DNA of 64,000 nucleotides, from assembly GCF_014384765.1 (NCBI RefSeq), contig NZ_JACRSP010000002.1, positions 620,001 through 684,000 of the forward strand. Reading direction: 5' to 3'. The first letter of the stretch is position 1. Each line of letters starts with the position of its first letter. Of this stretch, positions 15,132-23,744 are shown in pieces. A program made the translations under genes and the position numbers. This stretch comes from Feifania hominis (GTDB lineage: Bacteria; Bacillota; Clostridia; Oscillospirales; Feifaniaceae). Below the pieces are notes generated by a model. It saw nothing but the letters and a program-made list of their open reading frames with translations, ran no database searches and was not told where the DNA came from.

Positions 15132-16560
15132 TTGCTGCGCCTTGTTCCGCCGGGCCGTCGAGCCGGCGCCCCCGGTAGTCAAAGCGCGAGCCGTGACAGG
15201 GACAGTCCCAGCTGCGCTCATCCGGATTCCACTCGAGCGAGCAGCCGAGGTGTGGGCAGCGGGTCTCCACGGCGAAGAGCTCGCCGGTTTCGCTGCGGTA
15301 GACACCGAGCCGGCGGCCGTCGAGCTTGACGCGGCGCGCCTGCCCGGGCGCAAGATCCTCAACCGTGTGCGAAGCGCCGCCAAAGTGCTCGACCGCAATC
15401 CCCTTGACAAACTTTCCCCCGTCGCGCAGCAGATTGCCCACTCCCCGTGACGGCCCGCGCGCCGGGGTGAAGAGCTCGGCCTCGGGACAGGGCCGGTTTT
15501 CAATGAGCGCTGCGAGAATGTCGGCAGCCGCCATGGCGGTCGTCATGCCCCACTTTTGAAAACCGGTGGCCACATAGACCCGCTCCCACCGGGAGGAGTA
15601 GCGGCCGATGTAGGGCAGACCATCGATCGGCATACAGTCCTGATTGGAAAATTTATCTATAATATTACAATTTGGAAAATATTTTTGTGCCTGCTCTGCA
15701 AGCCACTCATAGCCGCCGCCCGGCTCACCGGTGCGGTGATTCGCGCCGCCGAGCAGAACATACCGCCCCGCCCGGCGCAGGGAGAGCCCGCCTCCCTTTT
15801 CATCGATGAACATGCCATCGGGCAGCTGCGCCCCCTCGAGCACGAGCACATGCGAGCGCTCCTGGTGCTGGCGCATGAAGTAGTAGCCCGGCCGGTTGAG
15901 AAAGGGATAGTGTCCGGCAAAGACGATTTGACGGGCGCGGATGCGGCCTCCCGGCGTACACGCCTCACCCTCGCGAAAGTCGGTCACCCGCGTGTTCTCG
16001 AAAATCGTCAGATCCCGCGCCACCGCCGAGAAGAAGCGCAGCGGGTGAAACTGAGCCTGGTTTTCGGTCTTCACCGCGCCCACGGTCTCAAAGGGCAGGC
16101 CGGTCTCTCGCACAAAGTGCACATCGAGCCCCGCCTCGGCCGCGGCGAGCGTCTCCTCGCGCAAAATCCGCTCGTCGTCGAGCGAGTAGACAAAGTTCGC
16201 CAGCCGCTCAAAGCCGCAGTCGATTCCCCGGCTCTGAACGAGGCTCTCGTATTCGCCGATGGCGCGGCTGTTGAGCGCGGCATAGGCGCGGGCGGCCCGC
16301 GCGCCGAACTGCTTTTTGAGCCGCGTATAGATCAGACCGTGCTGGGCTGTGATTTTGGCTGTCGTGTTGTTGGTCGCTCCGCCGCAGGTGCGCCCGGCGT
16401 CGACCAGCGTCACCTCGCGGCCGCTCTGCGTGAGCCGCAGAGCCGTCAGCAGCCCCGCCGCACCCGCGCCGATGACGAGCACATCGGTCGTCCGGTCTCC
16501 CTCGAGAGGCGGCCGGCGCTCAAAATAGTCCCTGTCATTCCAGACGCTCTTTCGCTCCAT
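15115..16560 (-). CDS. FAD-dependent oxidoreductase with C-terminal Rieske [2Fe-2S] domain
   Basis: 481 residues. An N-terminal dinucleotide fold (VLVIGAGAAGLLTALRL, about 27-43) belongs to the DAO/glycine-oxidase-like superfamily. The C-terminal 90 residues are a Rieske domain with CPHLGC and CPCHGSRF (C-x-H and C-x2-H) at about 434-456. Similar YhfW-like proteins occur in Firmicutes; the substrate is unknown. The ATG at 16560 follows AGGTGATTTTTT, and that site lies in a hairpin arm (listed). A short AT-rich patch near 15643-15690 has codons unlike the rest of the gene. It is the last gene of the recQ-tex run. Confidence 0.9.
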   Translation of the reverse strand: MERKSVWNDRDYFERRPPLEGDRTTDVLVIGAGAAGLLTALRLTQSGREVTLVDAGRTCGGATNNTTAKITAQHGLIYTRLKKQFGARAARAYAALNSRAIGEYESLVQSRGIDCGFERLANFVYSLDDERILREETLAAAEAGLDVHFVRETGLPFETVGAVKTENQAQFHPLRFFSAVARDLTIFENTRVTDFREGEACTPGGRIRARQIVFAGHYPFLNRPGYYFMRQHQERSHVLVLEGAQLPDGMFIDEKGGGLSLRRAGRYVLLGGANHRTGEPGGGYEWLAEQAQKYFPNCNIIDKFSNQDCMPIDGLPYIGRYSSRWERVYVATGFQKWGMTTAMAAADILAALIENRPCPEAELFTPARGPSRGVGNLLRDGGKFVKGIAVEHFGGASHTVEDLAPGQARRVKLDGRRLGVYRSETGELFAVETRCPHLGCSLEWNPDERSWDCPCHGSRFDYRGRRLDGPAEQGAAKKDHL

Positions 16561-16564
16561 AAAA

Positions 16565-16602
16565 AATCACCTCTGCGATAGTTTGTACCGCGAAAGGTGA
16601 TT
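16565..16602 (-). promoter_or_regulatory. Hairpin that pairs the ribosome binding site of the FAD/Rieske gene
   Basis: On the minus strand AATCACCT (16602 to 16595) is complementary to AGGTGATT (16572 to 16565), and the latter is the ribosome binding site six bases before the ATG. T residues follow, so the same stem could also terminate the upstream CPBP transcript. Confidence 0.55.
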
Positions 16603-16608
16603 CTTCCA

Positions 16609-17619
16609 TCAAAATGTGCGAAATGTCAGCGCAATGAGCGCCGCGACCACGAGAAAATAGAGCAGCATGGAGAACGTCGTAAAATAGCTTCGCCCGGGCC
16701 GCTCCACCTGCGCCGTACGCGGCGCGAGACTCTCAAAGTGAATCTCCCGTCTGCGGGCGATGAGCGTCCACAGGGCAAAGACCATAAGCCCCAGATTCAG
16801 ATACCCAAGCAGCCCGCCGAAGAGCAAAAACTGCTCGGGCAGCGCCAGCATGAGGATCTCGGTCGCTACGGCGTAGGCGTTGTTGATGAAGTGCAGCCGG
16901 ACTGCAAGACGGATGTTTCCCGTCTGAAGCGTCACGTAGCTCAGCAGCATGCCGATCATAAAGGTCAGCGGAATCTGCTCAAAGTTGCCGTGAATCAGCG
17001 CGAAGAGAAGCGACGAGGCCAGAGCTGCGAAGAGACCGCCGTAGGGCTTGAGAGCGTGCAGCACCACGCCGCGGAAGATGAGCTCCTCTGTCACCGGGGC
17101 AATCAGGCAGGCGAAGAGGACATAGGCCACCGCACCCCAGAGCGAATCGGCCGGCAGCGACGCGGCGGAGCCCTCCGCCTCGACGCGAAAGGCCGAGAGC
17201 AGCGTGTTGAGCAGATTGTAGATCAGGATGCCGAACGTGTTGAGCCCGAGCGCGAGAGCTACATACCAGCCCGTGCGGCGCGCCGTCGGCACGCTCTCGC
17301 CGAAGAGGGCGCGCGGTGTGAGCGAGAGCTTTTTCGCGCAACGCAGCGTGGGCAGAAGATTGGCGCAGAGCATGATGAGCGCGACGAGCACATAGCCCGC
17401 GCCCGTGGTCAGCAGGACGCTGCGCCCGCCTGCGTCGAGCATCAGCGCCCACACGGCCGAGAGGCTCACGTCGGGCAGCGCCAGAATGTCGGGCAGGGCG
17501 AGCGCCAGCATCACAAGGCCCTCGAGGAGAAAGGTCAGCAAAAACTGCAGCGCGATGTTACACAGCAGCATGCGCGCCGTGTGGCCGCTGATGCGGCGCA
17601 GCAAACGCCTGTCATCCAT
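16609..17619 (-). CDS. CPBP-family intramembrane glutamic protease
   Basis: 336 residues with about eight hydrophobic helices. The CPBP/Abi signature is complete: TEELIFRG (EExxxR), FALIHGN and HFINN in successive helices. Family members cleave within membranes or take part in protein maturation, immunity or stress; the specific job is unknown. The ATG lies inside the 3' end of tex (8-bp overlap) behind GGGGGAG, so it is translated with tex. Loss of a known partner such as a bacteriocin gene argues against an immunity role here. Confidence 0.9.
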   Translation of the reverse strand: MDDRRLLRRISGHTARMLLCNIALQFLLTFLLEGLVMLALALPDILALPDVSLSAVWALMLDAGGRSVLLTTGAGYVLVALIMLCANLLPTLRCAKKLSLTPRALFGESVPTARRTGWYVALALGLNTFGILIYNLLNTLLSAFRVEAEGSAASLPADSLWGAVAYVLFACLIAPVTEELIFRGVVLHALKPYGGLFAALASSLLFALIHGNFEQIPLTFMIGMLLSYVTLQTGNIRLAVRLHFINNAYAVATEILMLALPEQFLLFGGLLGYLNLGLMVFALWTLIARRREIHFESLAPRTAQVERPGRSYFTTFSMLLYFLVVAALIALTFRTF

Positions 17620-19771
17620 GGCTTTGCTCCCCCTTTGGCCGCTTCATGGTAAGCGAGATGCGCTTTTTGTCAAGGTCGACCGAAAGCACCCAGACCGTGA
17701 CCACCTCGCCCACTCGGAGCACCTCGCTCGGGTGGCGGATGTAGCGCTCGCAGATCTGCGAGATGTGCACAAGGCCGTCCTGGTGTACGCCGATGTCGAC
17801 GAATACGCCGAAGTCGATGACATTTCGCACCGTGCCCTTGAGCTCCATGCCCGGCAGGAGATCTTTCATCTCCATCACATCGGTGCGAAGAAGCGGCGGC
17901 GGCAGCTCGTCGCGCGGGTCGCGCCCCGGCTTCTGAAGCTCTGCGACCATGTCGCGCAGCGTGGGCAGACCGACGCCGAGCTCTGCGGCGAGAGCGCTCT
18001 CGCCTATCTCGCGCACGGCGGCGCCAAGGCCGTCCAGCCGCCCCGCGGCGACATCGTCAAGTCCGTAGCCGCAGCGCTTCAGGAGCGCCCGTGCCGCCCG
18101 GTAGCTCTCGGGGTGAACCGAGGTGTTGTCGAGAATGTTGTCCCCGCCCGGAATGCGCAGAAAGCCCGCGCACTGGGTAAAGGTCTTGGGGCCGAGCTTT
18201 TTGACCTTTTTGAGCTCGTCGCGGCTGTGAAAGGGGCCGTGTTCGTCCCGGTGGGCGGCGACATTCTGCGCGACCGCGGCCGAGAGGCCCGCAATGTGGC
18301 CGAGCAGCGCCGGCGACGCCGTGTTCAGATCGACTCCGACGCTGTTGACGCAGTCCTCCACCACGCCGTCGAGCGCAGCGTCGAGCTGGGCGGGCGGCAT
18401 GTCGTGCTGATACTGGCCGACGCCGATGGACTTCGGGTCGATCTTGACCAGCTCTGCGAGCGGGTCCTGAAGCCGGTGGGCGATGGAGATCGCGCTTCGC
18501 ACCGTCAAATCGAGCTGCGGGTATTCGGCGGCCGCGAGCTTCGACGCCGAGTAGACCGAGGCGCCCGCCTCGCTAACCACCATATAGCTGAGCTTTCGGT
18601 CGAGGCCCGCGATGAGCTCGGCGACAAAGAGCTCCGACTCCTTTGAGGCGGTGCCGTTGCCGATGGCAATGCACTCGACATTGTGACGCTCGATGAGCTC
18701 CGTCAGGGTGCGCTTCGCCTGCTCCTTTCGGTTCTGGGGCGGGGTCGGATAGACCACCGTATGGTCGAGCAGCTTGCCTGTGGCGTCGACCACGGCGATT
18801 TTGCAGCCGGTGCGGTAGGCGGGGTCGAGCCCCATTGTCACGCGGCCGCGCACCGGCGGCTGCAGGAGAAGGGGCTTTAGGTTGAGCGCGAACATGGCGA
18901 TGGCCTGCGTCGATGCGCGCTCGGTGAGCTCGGCGCGGATCTCGCGCTCGACCGACGGGGCCGCAAGGCGGCGCACACCGTCCACGGCGGCGTCGCGCAC
19001 CTCGCCGGCGCAGGGGCCGCTTTTGACGAAGCGCGCGCAGGCGGCGTTCTCGAGCGCCCCCTCAGGCGTCTCGAGCGCAACTTTCAAAAAGCCCTCGCGC
19101 TCGCCGCGGTTGATCGCGAGAATGCGGTGGCTCGGAATTTTGGAGACCGGCTCGCCGTATTCGTAGTACATGTCGTAGACGGAGCTCTCCTCCTTTGCGG
19201 CGGCGGTCACAATGCGGCCGTCGCGCCGGAGGATGCGCCGCAGTTCGGCGCGCAGCTGCGCGTCGTCCGACACGCGCTCGGCGATGATGTCCCGCGCGCC
19301 CGCGAGGGCGTCCTGCACCGCCGGCACCTCCCGGTCCGCGTCGACATAGGGCGCGGCGAGTGCCGCCGGCGCCTCGCTCCCCTGGGCGAGCAGCGCGTCG
19401 GCGAGCCCCTCGAGGCCCCGCTCCATCGCGATGGTGGCGCGGGTGCGCCGCTTCGGGCGGTAGGGGCGGTAGAGATCCTCAAGCTCCGCGAGTGTCCCGG
19501 CCCGCTCAAGCGAGGCGGCGAGCTCGTCGTCGAGCTTGCCGAGGCCCTCAATCGCGGCGCGGATCTCCTCACGGCGGGCGCTCAGATTGCGCAGATACGC
19601 AAGCCTCTGCGCAAACTCGCGCAGAACCTGATCGTCGCAGGAGCCGGTCATCTCCTTGCGGTAGCGCGCAATAAAGGGAATGGTGTTGCCCTCGTCGAGC
19701 AGGGCGATGATGTTCTTCGCGTGCTCGCTTTTCAGGCCAAATTCGCCGGCGAGGCGCTCCGTCTCATTCAT
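17612..19771 (-). CDS. tex: Tex-family transcription accessory protein with S1 domain
   Basis: 719 residues, full length. N-terminal helical Tex region (FIARYRKEMTG), YqgF-like RNase H fold (TMGLDPAYRTGCKIAV), tandem helix-hairpin-helix (LNTASPALLGHIAGLS) and C-terminal S1 domain (LKGTVRNVIDFGVFVDIGVHQDGLVH) appear in the standard order. Tex binds nucleic acid and affects transcription and stress or toxin gene expression in several bacteria. It starts 4 bp overlapping the end of the DUF896 gene, so the two are coupled. Confidence 0.95.
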   Translation of the reverse strand: MNETERLAGEFGLKSEHAKNIIALLDEGNTIPFIARYRKEMTGSCDDQVLREFAQRLAYLRNLSARREEIRAAIEGLGKLDDELAASLERAGTLAELEDLYRPYRPKRRTRATIAMERGLEGLADALLAQGSEAPAALAAPYVDADREVPAVQDALAGARDIIAERVSDDAQLRAELRRILRRDGRIVTAAAKEESSVYDMYYEYGEPVSKIPSHRILAINRGEREGFLKVALETPEGALENAACARFVKSGPCAGEVRDAAVDGVRRLAAPSVEREIRAELTERASTQAIAMFALNLKPLLLQPPVRGRVTMGLDPAYRTGCKIAVVDATGKLLDHTVVYPTPPQNRKEQAKRTLTELIERHNVECIAIGNGTASKESELFVAELIAGLDRKLSYMVVSEAGASVYSASKLAAAEYPQLDLTVRSAISIAHRLQDPLAELVKIDPKSIGVGQYQHDMPPAQLDAALDGVVEDCVNSVGVDLNTASPALLGHIAGLSAAVAQNVAAHRDEHGPFHSRDELKKVKKLGPKTFTQCAGFLRIPGGDNILDNTSVHPESYRAARALLKRCGYGLDDVAAGRLDGLGAAVREIGESALAAELGVGLPTLRDMVAELQKPGRDPRDELPPPLLRTDVMEMKDLLPGMELKGTVRNVIDFGVFVDIGVHQDGLVHISQICERYIRHPSEVLRVGEVVTVWVLSVDLDKKRISLTMKRPKGEQSHG

Positions 19772-19980
19772 GGGCGCTCCTCTCTGCGGCGAAGCGGGCG
19801 GCGGTTGCCCTGCTCGTCGACGACGACCACGCTCTCGAGCTCCCGGCGCAGGCTCTCGCGGTAGGCCTCGATGTATTCGCGGCGCAGCTCGGCCTGTTCA
19901 AGGCGCTCCTTTTCGGTCAGGCCCTCGCCCTTTGCCTTGCGCGCGAGGATGTTGATGCGCTCTATTTTACTCTGTTCCAT
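19768..19980 (-). CDS. DUF896/YnzC-family small protein
   Basis: 70 residues, starting MEQSKIERINILARKAKGEGLTE..., the hallmark of the YnzC family: two antiparallel helices with a conserved GLTEKERLEQ turn and YIEAYRESLR. The role is undefined, though Bacillus YnzC is SOS-induced with yneA. The start at 19980 follows GGGAGTGAT. It lies four bases after the ArsC-like gene and overlaps tex by 4 bp. Confidence 0.9.
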   Translation of the reverse strand: MEQSKIERINILARKAKGEGLTEKERLEQAELRREYIEAYRESLRRELESVVVVDEQGNRRPLRRREERP

Positions 19981-19984
19981 GTCA

Positions 19985-20326
19985 TCACTCCCATGTCTTC
20001 CAGACGTCCGGGGCAAAGCCCACGGTCGCCTGCCGGCCGTTTCGCACGATGGGCGTGCGGTAGAGACCGGGATTTTCCAGCAGCTTCTGCTCGATGTCCG
20101 CCTCGTAGGCGAGGTGGGCGATGAAGAGCCGCTCATATTCCTTTGATCGCTCGTCAATGAGCGCCCGCAGCGAGCCCACCGCCCGGCGCACGCTCTCGTA
20201 TTCGCCCCGGCTCAGGCCCTTTCGCATAAGATCGACGCTCTGAAAGCGGATGCCGCGCTCTTTAAACCAGCGCTCCGCCTTTCGGGTGTCGAAGCACTTC
20301 GCCCGGCCGAAAATCTGTATGTTCAT
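19985..20326 (-). CDS. ArsC/Spx-family thioredoxin-fold protein
   Basis: 113 residues. The N-terminus MNIQIFGRAKCFDTRKAERWF carries a single Cys near residue 11, and TPIVRNG supplies the cis-proline of the ArsC fold. Only one cysteine is in the active loop (no CxxC), as in YffB/ArsC-like proteins rather than Spx. It may be an arsenate-reductase-like thiol enzyme, but no ars genes are nearby. The start ATG overlaps the recQ stop by one base, so it is translationally coupled. Confidence 0.88.
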   Translation of the reverse strand: MNIQIFGRAKCFDTRKAERWFKERGIRFQSVDLMRKGLSRGEYESVRRAVGSLRALIDERSKEYERLFIAHLAYEADIEQKLLENPGLYRTPIVRNGRQATVGFAPDVWKTWE

Positions 20327-22161
20327 CAGAAGCCCTCCGCGATATAGTCGGCAATTTCACCGAGAAAGAGCTTGCCGTAGCGCGCGAGCTTGGCGTGGCC
20401 GACGCCCGGCACCTCCAGAAGTTCCTCCGGCGAACGCGGTGCGCTGCGCGCCATCTCGTGGAGCGTGGCGTCGGTGAACACCGCGTAGGCGGGCACTCCC
20501 TGCGAGGCCGCAAGCCGCGCGCGCAGCCGCCGCAGCCGCTCGAAGAGATCGTGGTCCTCCCCCGCGAGCCAGGCCGTGCGCCGCTTCTTGCCGCGCGGCT
20601 GCCTGGCCTCGGCTTTCTCGGGCAGCTCCACGAAGAGAAACTCCCCCTCCTGCATGAGCTCGCGCGCCCGCTCCCCGGGGCGCAGCACCGGATACTCGCC
20701 CTCGGTCTGGTAGAGATAGCCCTTGGCGAGCAGATGGTCGATGATGACCCGCAGCTCCCTCTCGTCGCGTCCGCGCTCCGTGCCGTAGGAGGGCTGGCGG
20801 AAGAGGCCGCTTGAGCTCACCCGCCGCCCTGCGCTGCCGCGCAGCGCATCCACAATCAGGCCGATGCCGTAGCGGCCGCCGCTGCGCGCCACCATGTCGA
20901 CAATGCGCCGCGCGGTCTCGGTGACGTCGGTCTGCTCGTGCACGGCAAGGCAGCTCGAGCAGTTGCCGCACCAGGCGGGGGCCTGCTCGCCGAAGTAGCC
21001 GAGAATCGCCGCGCGCAGACAGGTGGTCGTGACCGTGCAGTAGAATGTCATCTGGCGCAGGCGCTCGAGGTCGCGCTCGCGCACGGCTGCGAGCGTCTCG
21101 GCGTCGAGCTCCTCGTTTTCACTGGCGTGGTCGATGAAGTAGCGATTGGTGACCACATCCTGCCCCGAGTAGAGCAGAATGCAGTCGGCGGCCGACCCGT
21201 CGCGTCCGGCGCGGCCCGCCTCCTGGTAGTAGCTCTCCATATTCTTCGGCATGTTGTAGTGGATGACGAACCCGACATTTGACTTATCGATGCCCATGCC
21301 AAAGGCGTTGGTCGCCACCATGACGCGCGCGCGGTCATAGAGAAAGTCGTCCTGGTTTCGCTCGCGTTCCTCGTCCTCAAGCCCCGCGTGGTAGCGCGTG
21401 GCGTCGACGCCGAGCCGCTGCAGACGGCCGCAGACCTCCTCGACCGTCTTGCGGGTGGCACAGTAGACGATGCCCGACCGGTCGGGGTTCTCCCCCAGAT
21501 AGCGGTAGAGCACCTCAAATTTGTCCGGCGGCCGCTGCACCTCAAAGTAGAGGTTCGGCCGGTCAAAGCCGGTTGTGACAACCGCCGGGTCGCGCAGCCC
21601 CAGCATGGCGACAATGTCCTCGCGCACCTGGGCGGTGGCGGTCGCCGTGAAAGCCGACACCACCGGCCGCCGCGGCAGCTGTTCTAAAAACTCGGGGATT
21701 TTCAGATAGCTCGGGCGAAAGTCCTGCCCCCACTGCGACACACAGTGGGCCTCGTCGACCGTCACCATCGAGATGTCGGCGCGCACGGCAAAGCGCAGAA
21801 ACGAATCGGTGAGCAGCCGCTCGGGCGCGACGTAGATGATTTTGTACTCGCCCGCCTCGGCGTTTTGCAGCGCGCGCAGAAACTGTGCCGAAGTCAGCGA
21901 GCTGTTCAAAAACGCCGCGGCGACGCCCGCCTGGCGCAGCGCGCCTACCTGGTCTTTCATCAGCGAGATCAGCGGCGACACCACGAGTGTGATGCCCGAA
22001 AATAGCAGCGCCGGCACCTGGTAGCAGATCGACTTGCCCGCGCCCGTCGGCATGATGCCGAGCGCGTCGCGGCCGCCGCGCACGGCGGCGATGAGCTCGC
22101 TCTGCCCCGCGCGAAAGCTCTGGTAGCCGAATATTTCCTTTAAGACTGACAGTTCGTCCAC
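20326..22161 (-). CDS. recQ: ATP-dependent DNA helicase RecQ
   Basis: 611 residues, close to E. coli RecQ. Walker A GAGKS with Lys near 43, DEAHCVSQWG, the QAGRAGRDG motif VI, a four-cysteine zinc site (AWCGNCSSCL), a winged helix, and an HRDC domain (LEVPGVGHAKLARYG) at the C-terminus are all present. The role is 3'-5' unwinding in recombination and replication repair. The GTG at 22161 is chosen since the standard N-terminus VDELSVLKEIFGY begins there. It heads the run recQ, arsC-like, DUF896, tex, CPBP. Confidence 0.96.
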   Translation of the reverse strand: MDELSVLKEIFGYQSFRAGQSELIAAVRGGRDALGIMPTGAGKSICYQVPALLFSGITLVVSPLISLMKDQVGALRQAGVAAAFLNSSLTSAQFLRALQNAEAGEYKIIYVAPERLLTDSFLRFAVRADISMVTVDEAHCVSQWGQDFRPSYLKIPEFLEQLPRRPVVSAFTATATAQVREDIVAMLGLRDPAVVTTGFDRPNLYFEVQRPPDKFEVLYRYLGENPDRSGIVYCATRKTVEEVCGRLQRLGVDATRYHAGLEDEERERNQDDFLYDRARVMVATNAFGMGIDKSNVGFVIHYNMPKNMESYYQEAGRAGRDGSAADCILLYSGQDVVTNRYFIDHASENEELDAETLAAVRERDLERLRQMTFYCTVTTTCLRAAILGYFGEQAPAWCGNCSSCLAVHEQTDVTETARRIVDMVARSGGRYGIGLIVDALRGSAGRRVSSSGLFRQPSYGTERGRDERELRVIIDHLLAKGYLYQTEGEYPVLRPGERARELMQEGEFLFVELPEKAEARQPRGKKRRTAWLAGEDHDLFERLRRLRARLAASQGVPAYAVFTDATLHEMARSAPRSPEELLEVPGVGHAKLARYGKLFLGEIADYIAEGF

Positions 22162-22194
22162 TGTGGTCTTCCTCTCCTGTTTGCTTGAGTTTAC

Positions 22195-22200
22195 AGTATA
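22195..22200 (-). promoter_or_regulatory. Likely -10 box of the recQ operon
   Basis: TATACT on the minus strand, 34 bp upstream of the GTG start; the matching -35 is weak (TTCCTT about 16 bases upstream). Confidence 0.4.
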
Positions 22201-22238
22201 CCAGAAAGCCGGCGGCAAGGAAAGCCCGCGGCGCATAC

Positions 22239-22266
22239 AGAAGGCGCGCTGTGCTGCGCGCCCTCT
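22239..22266 (-). terminator. Hairpin after the NhaC-type gene
   Basis: AGAAGGCGCGC and GCGCGCCCTCT pair with one mismatch between the antiporter stop and the recQ promoter. No clear T-run. Confidence 0.45.
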
Positions 22267-22267
22267 G

Positions 22268-23548
22268 TCATCTCGGGGTTCTCTTTCTCAGCAGAATGAA
22301 GCCAACGGAGCTCAGCGCCATCAGAAGCGGATAGAAGAGATAGGGAATGATCGCAAAGGGCGTCAGCGCCGTCAGCTCCGCCGCGGACAGAAGCTGGGCC
22401 CCATAGGGTATGACCCCCTGCCAGACCGAGGCGAAGATGTCGAGCAGAGACGCCGTGCGCTTGGGCTCGACGTGGAACTCGTCGCTGATCTCCTTTGCGA
22501 TGGGCCCCGCGATGACGATGGCCACGGTGTTGTTGGCGGTCGCCACATCCACCGCTGAGACAAGCGCCGCCACGCCGAATTCGGCTCCGCGCTCACTGCG
22601 TACCCGCCGGCGGATGAGCCCCATGATCCAGTCGATGCCGCCCGCCTCGCGCACGAGCCCGACAATGCCCGCCACCAGCATGGAGATCACCGTGATCTCA
22701 TACATGGACTCGATTCCCCCCGCCACGACCTGAAAACACTCCGCGAGGGCAAACGCACCAGTCGCAATGCCCACGACAAGCGCGAGCGCCGTGCCCGAGA
22801 GCAGCACCACAAACACATTGACCCCCACGAGCGCGCCGACGAGAATCACCAGATACGGCAGCACGCGCCAGAGGTTGAAAGTGAGCTCTTCGCGCAGCTC
22901 AAAGGAGCTGTTCCAGGTCAGCGCGAGAAAGATGCCGACCGTGATCACCGCGGCGGGCAGAACAATGAGAAAGTTCTCCGTGAACTTGTCGCGCATGTCG
23001 CAGCCCTGGGTGCGCGCAGCGGCGATGGTGGTGTCGGAGATCATGGACAGATTGTCGCCGAACATGGCGCCGCAGACCACCGCCGCGATGCAGATGGCCA
23101 TCTCAATCCCGGTCTTTTCGCTGATGCCTGCCGCAATCGGCGCGAGAGCGGCGATGGTTCCCATCGAGGTGCCCATCGACAGGGAGATGAAGCACCCGAT
23201 GACAAAGAGCCCCGCCACCGCGAAACGCGCCGGCAGAACCGAAAGGCCGAGATTGACCGTACTCTCGACACCGCCCGCCGCCGACACCGCTCCCGAGAAG
23301 CCGCCCGCGAGAATGAAGATCAGACACATAGTCATGATGTTCTCCTCGCCCATGCTGCGCGCGGCAACGGCCAGCTTGTCCGAGAGTTTTCTCTTCGGGT
23401 TCAGGCAGAGCGCCACTGCAAAGGCGATGACAAAGCCCACCACCGCCGGCATGACATAGAAGTCGCCCGAGGCGACGCCAACGCCGACGAAGAGTGCAAG
23501 AAAGACCCCGATCGGCAGCAGCGCCAGAGGATTTCCCTTTTTGTTCAC
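22268..23548 (-). CDS. NhaC-family Na+/H+ antiporter
   Basis: 426 residues with about 11-12 hydrophobic helices. Conserved NhaC-type stretches are visible: GGFSGAVSAAGG, SMGTSMGTIAAL, MFGDNLSMISDTTIAA and DVATANNTVAIVIAGP. Family members exchange Na+ for H+, some with malate/lactate coupling. The GTG at 23548 (VNKKGNPLALLP) follows GGGGG nine bases upstream; longer open reading towards 23992 runs across the cca gene and is not used. It has its own promoter and is divergent from cca. Confidence 0.9.
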   Translation of the reverse strand: MNKKGNPLALLPIGVFLALFVGVGVASGDFYVMPAVVGFVIAFAVALCLNPKRKLSDKLAVAARSMGEENIMTMCLIFILAGGFSGAVSAAGGVESTVNLGLSVLPARFAVAGLFVIGCFISLSMGTSMGTIAALAPIAAGISEKTGIEMAICIAAVVCGAMFGDNLSMISDTTIAAARTQGCDMRDKFTENFLIVLPAAVITVGIFLALTWNSSFELREELTFNLWRVLPYLVILVGALVGVNVFVVLLSGTALALVVGIATGAFALAECFQVVAGGIESMYEITVISMLVAGIVGLVREAGGIDWIMGLIRRRVRSERGAEFGVAALVSAVDVATANNTVAIVIAGPIAKEISDEFHVEPKRTASLLDIFASVWQGVIPYGAQLLSAAELTALTPFAIIPYLFYPLLMALSSVGFILLRKRTPR

Positions 23549-23576
23549 TGTTTCCACCCCCGTTTGTCTGTCTTCT

Positions 23577-23605
23577 ATTGTAACCTGCGCTCCCGCGGCG
23601 CGCAA
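23577..23605 (-). promoter_or_regulatory. Promoter of the NhaC-type gene
   Basis: On the minus strand TTGCGC (23605-23600) and TACAAT (23582-23577) with a 17-bp spacer, about 30 bp before the GTG start. Confidence 0.6.
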
Positions 23606-23613
23606 GGGCTCAC

Positions 23614-23643
23614 TCGACAGACGGCAAGCCAAAATGATATAAT
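23614..23643 (+). promoter_or_regulatory. Promoter of cca
   Basis: TCGACA at 23614-23619 and a perfect TATAAT at 23638-23643, spacer 18 bp. It would give a leader of roughly 95 bases holding the hairpin at 23675-23716. Confidence 0.55.
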
Positions 23644-23674
23644 AGTTGAAAATGGCCATATACGAAACGCAGAG

Positions 23675-23716
23675 CGTGTGTCCCCCGCAGGACAGGTTCC
23701 TGTGGGGGGACACACG
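23675..23716 (+). promoter_or_regulatory. Long leader hairpin upstream of cca
   Basis: Outer arms CGTGTGTCCCCC and GGGGGACACACG pair perfectly (12 bp), and inner arms CAGGA/TCCTG add five more pairs. It lies between promoter and start codon, without a T-run, so an RNA-stability or translation role is more likely than termination. Confidence 0.6.
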
Positions 23717-23744
23717 ATACCATAAAAAGAGAGGGGGCGGCGAT

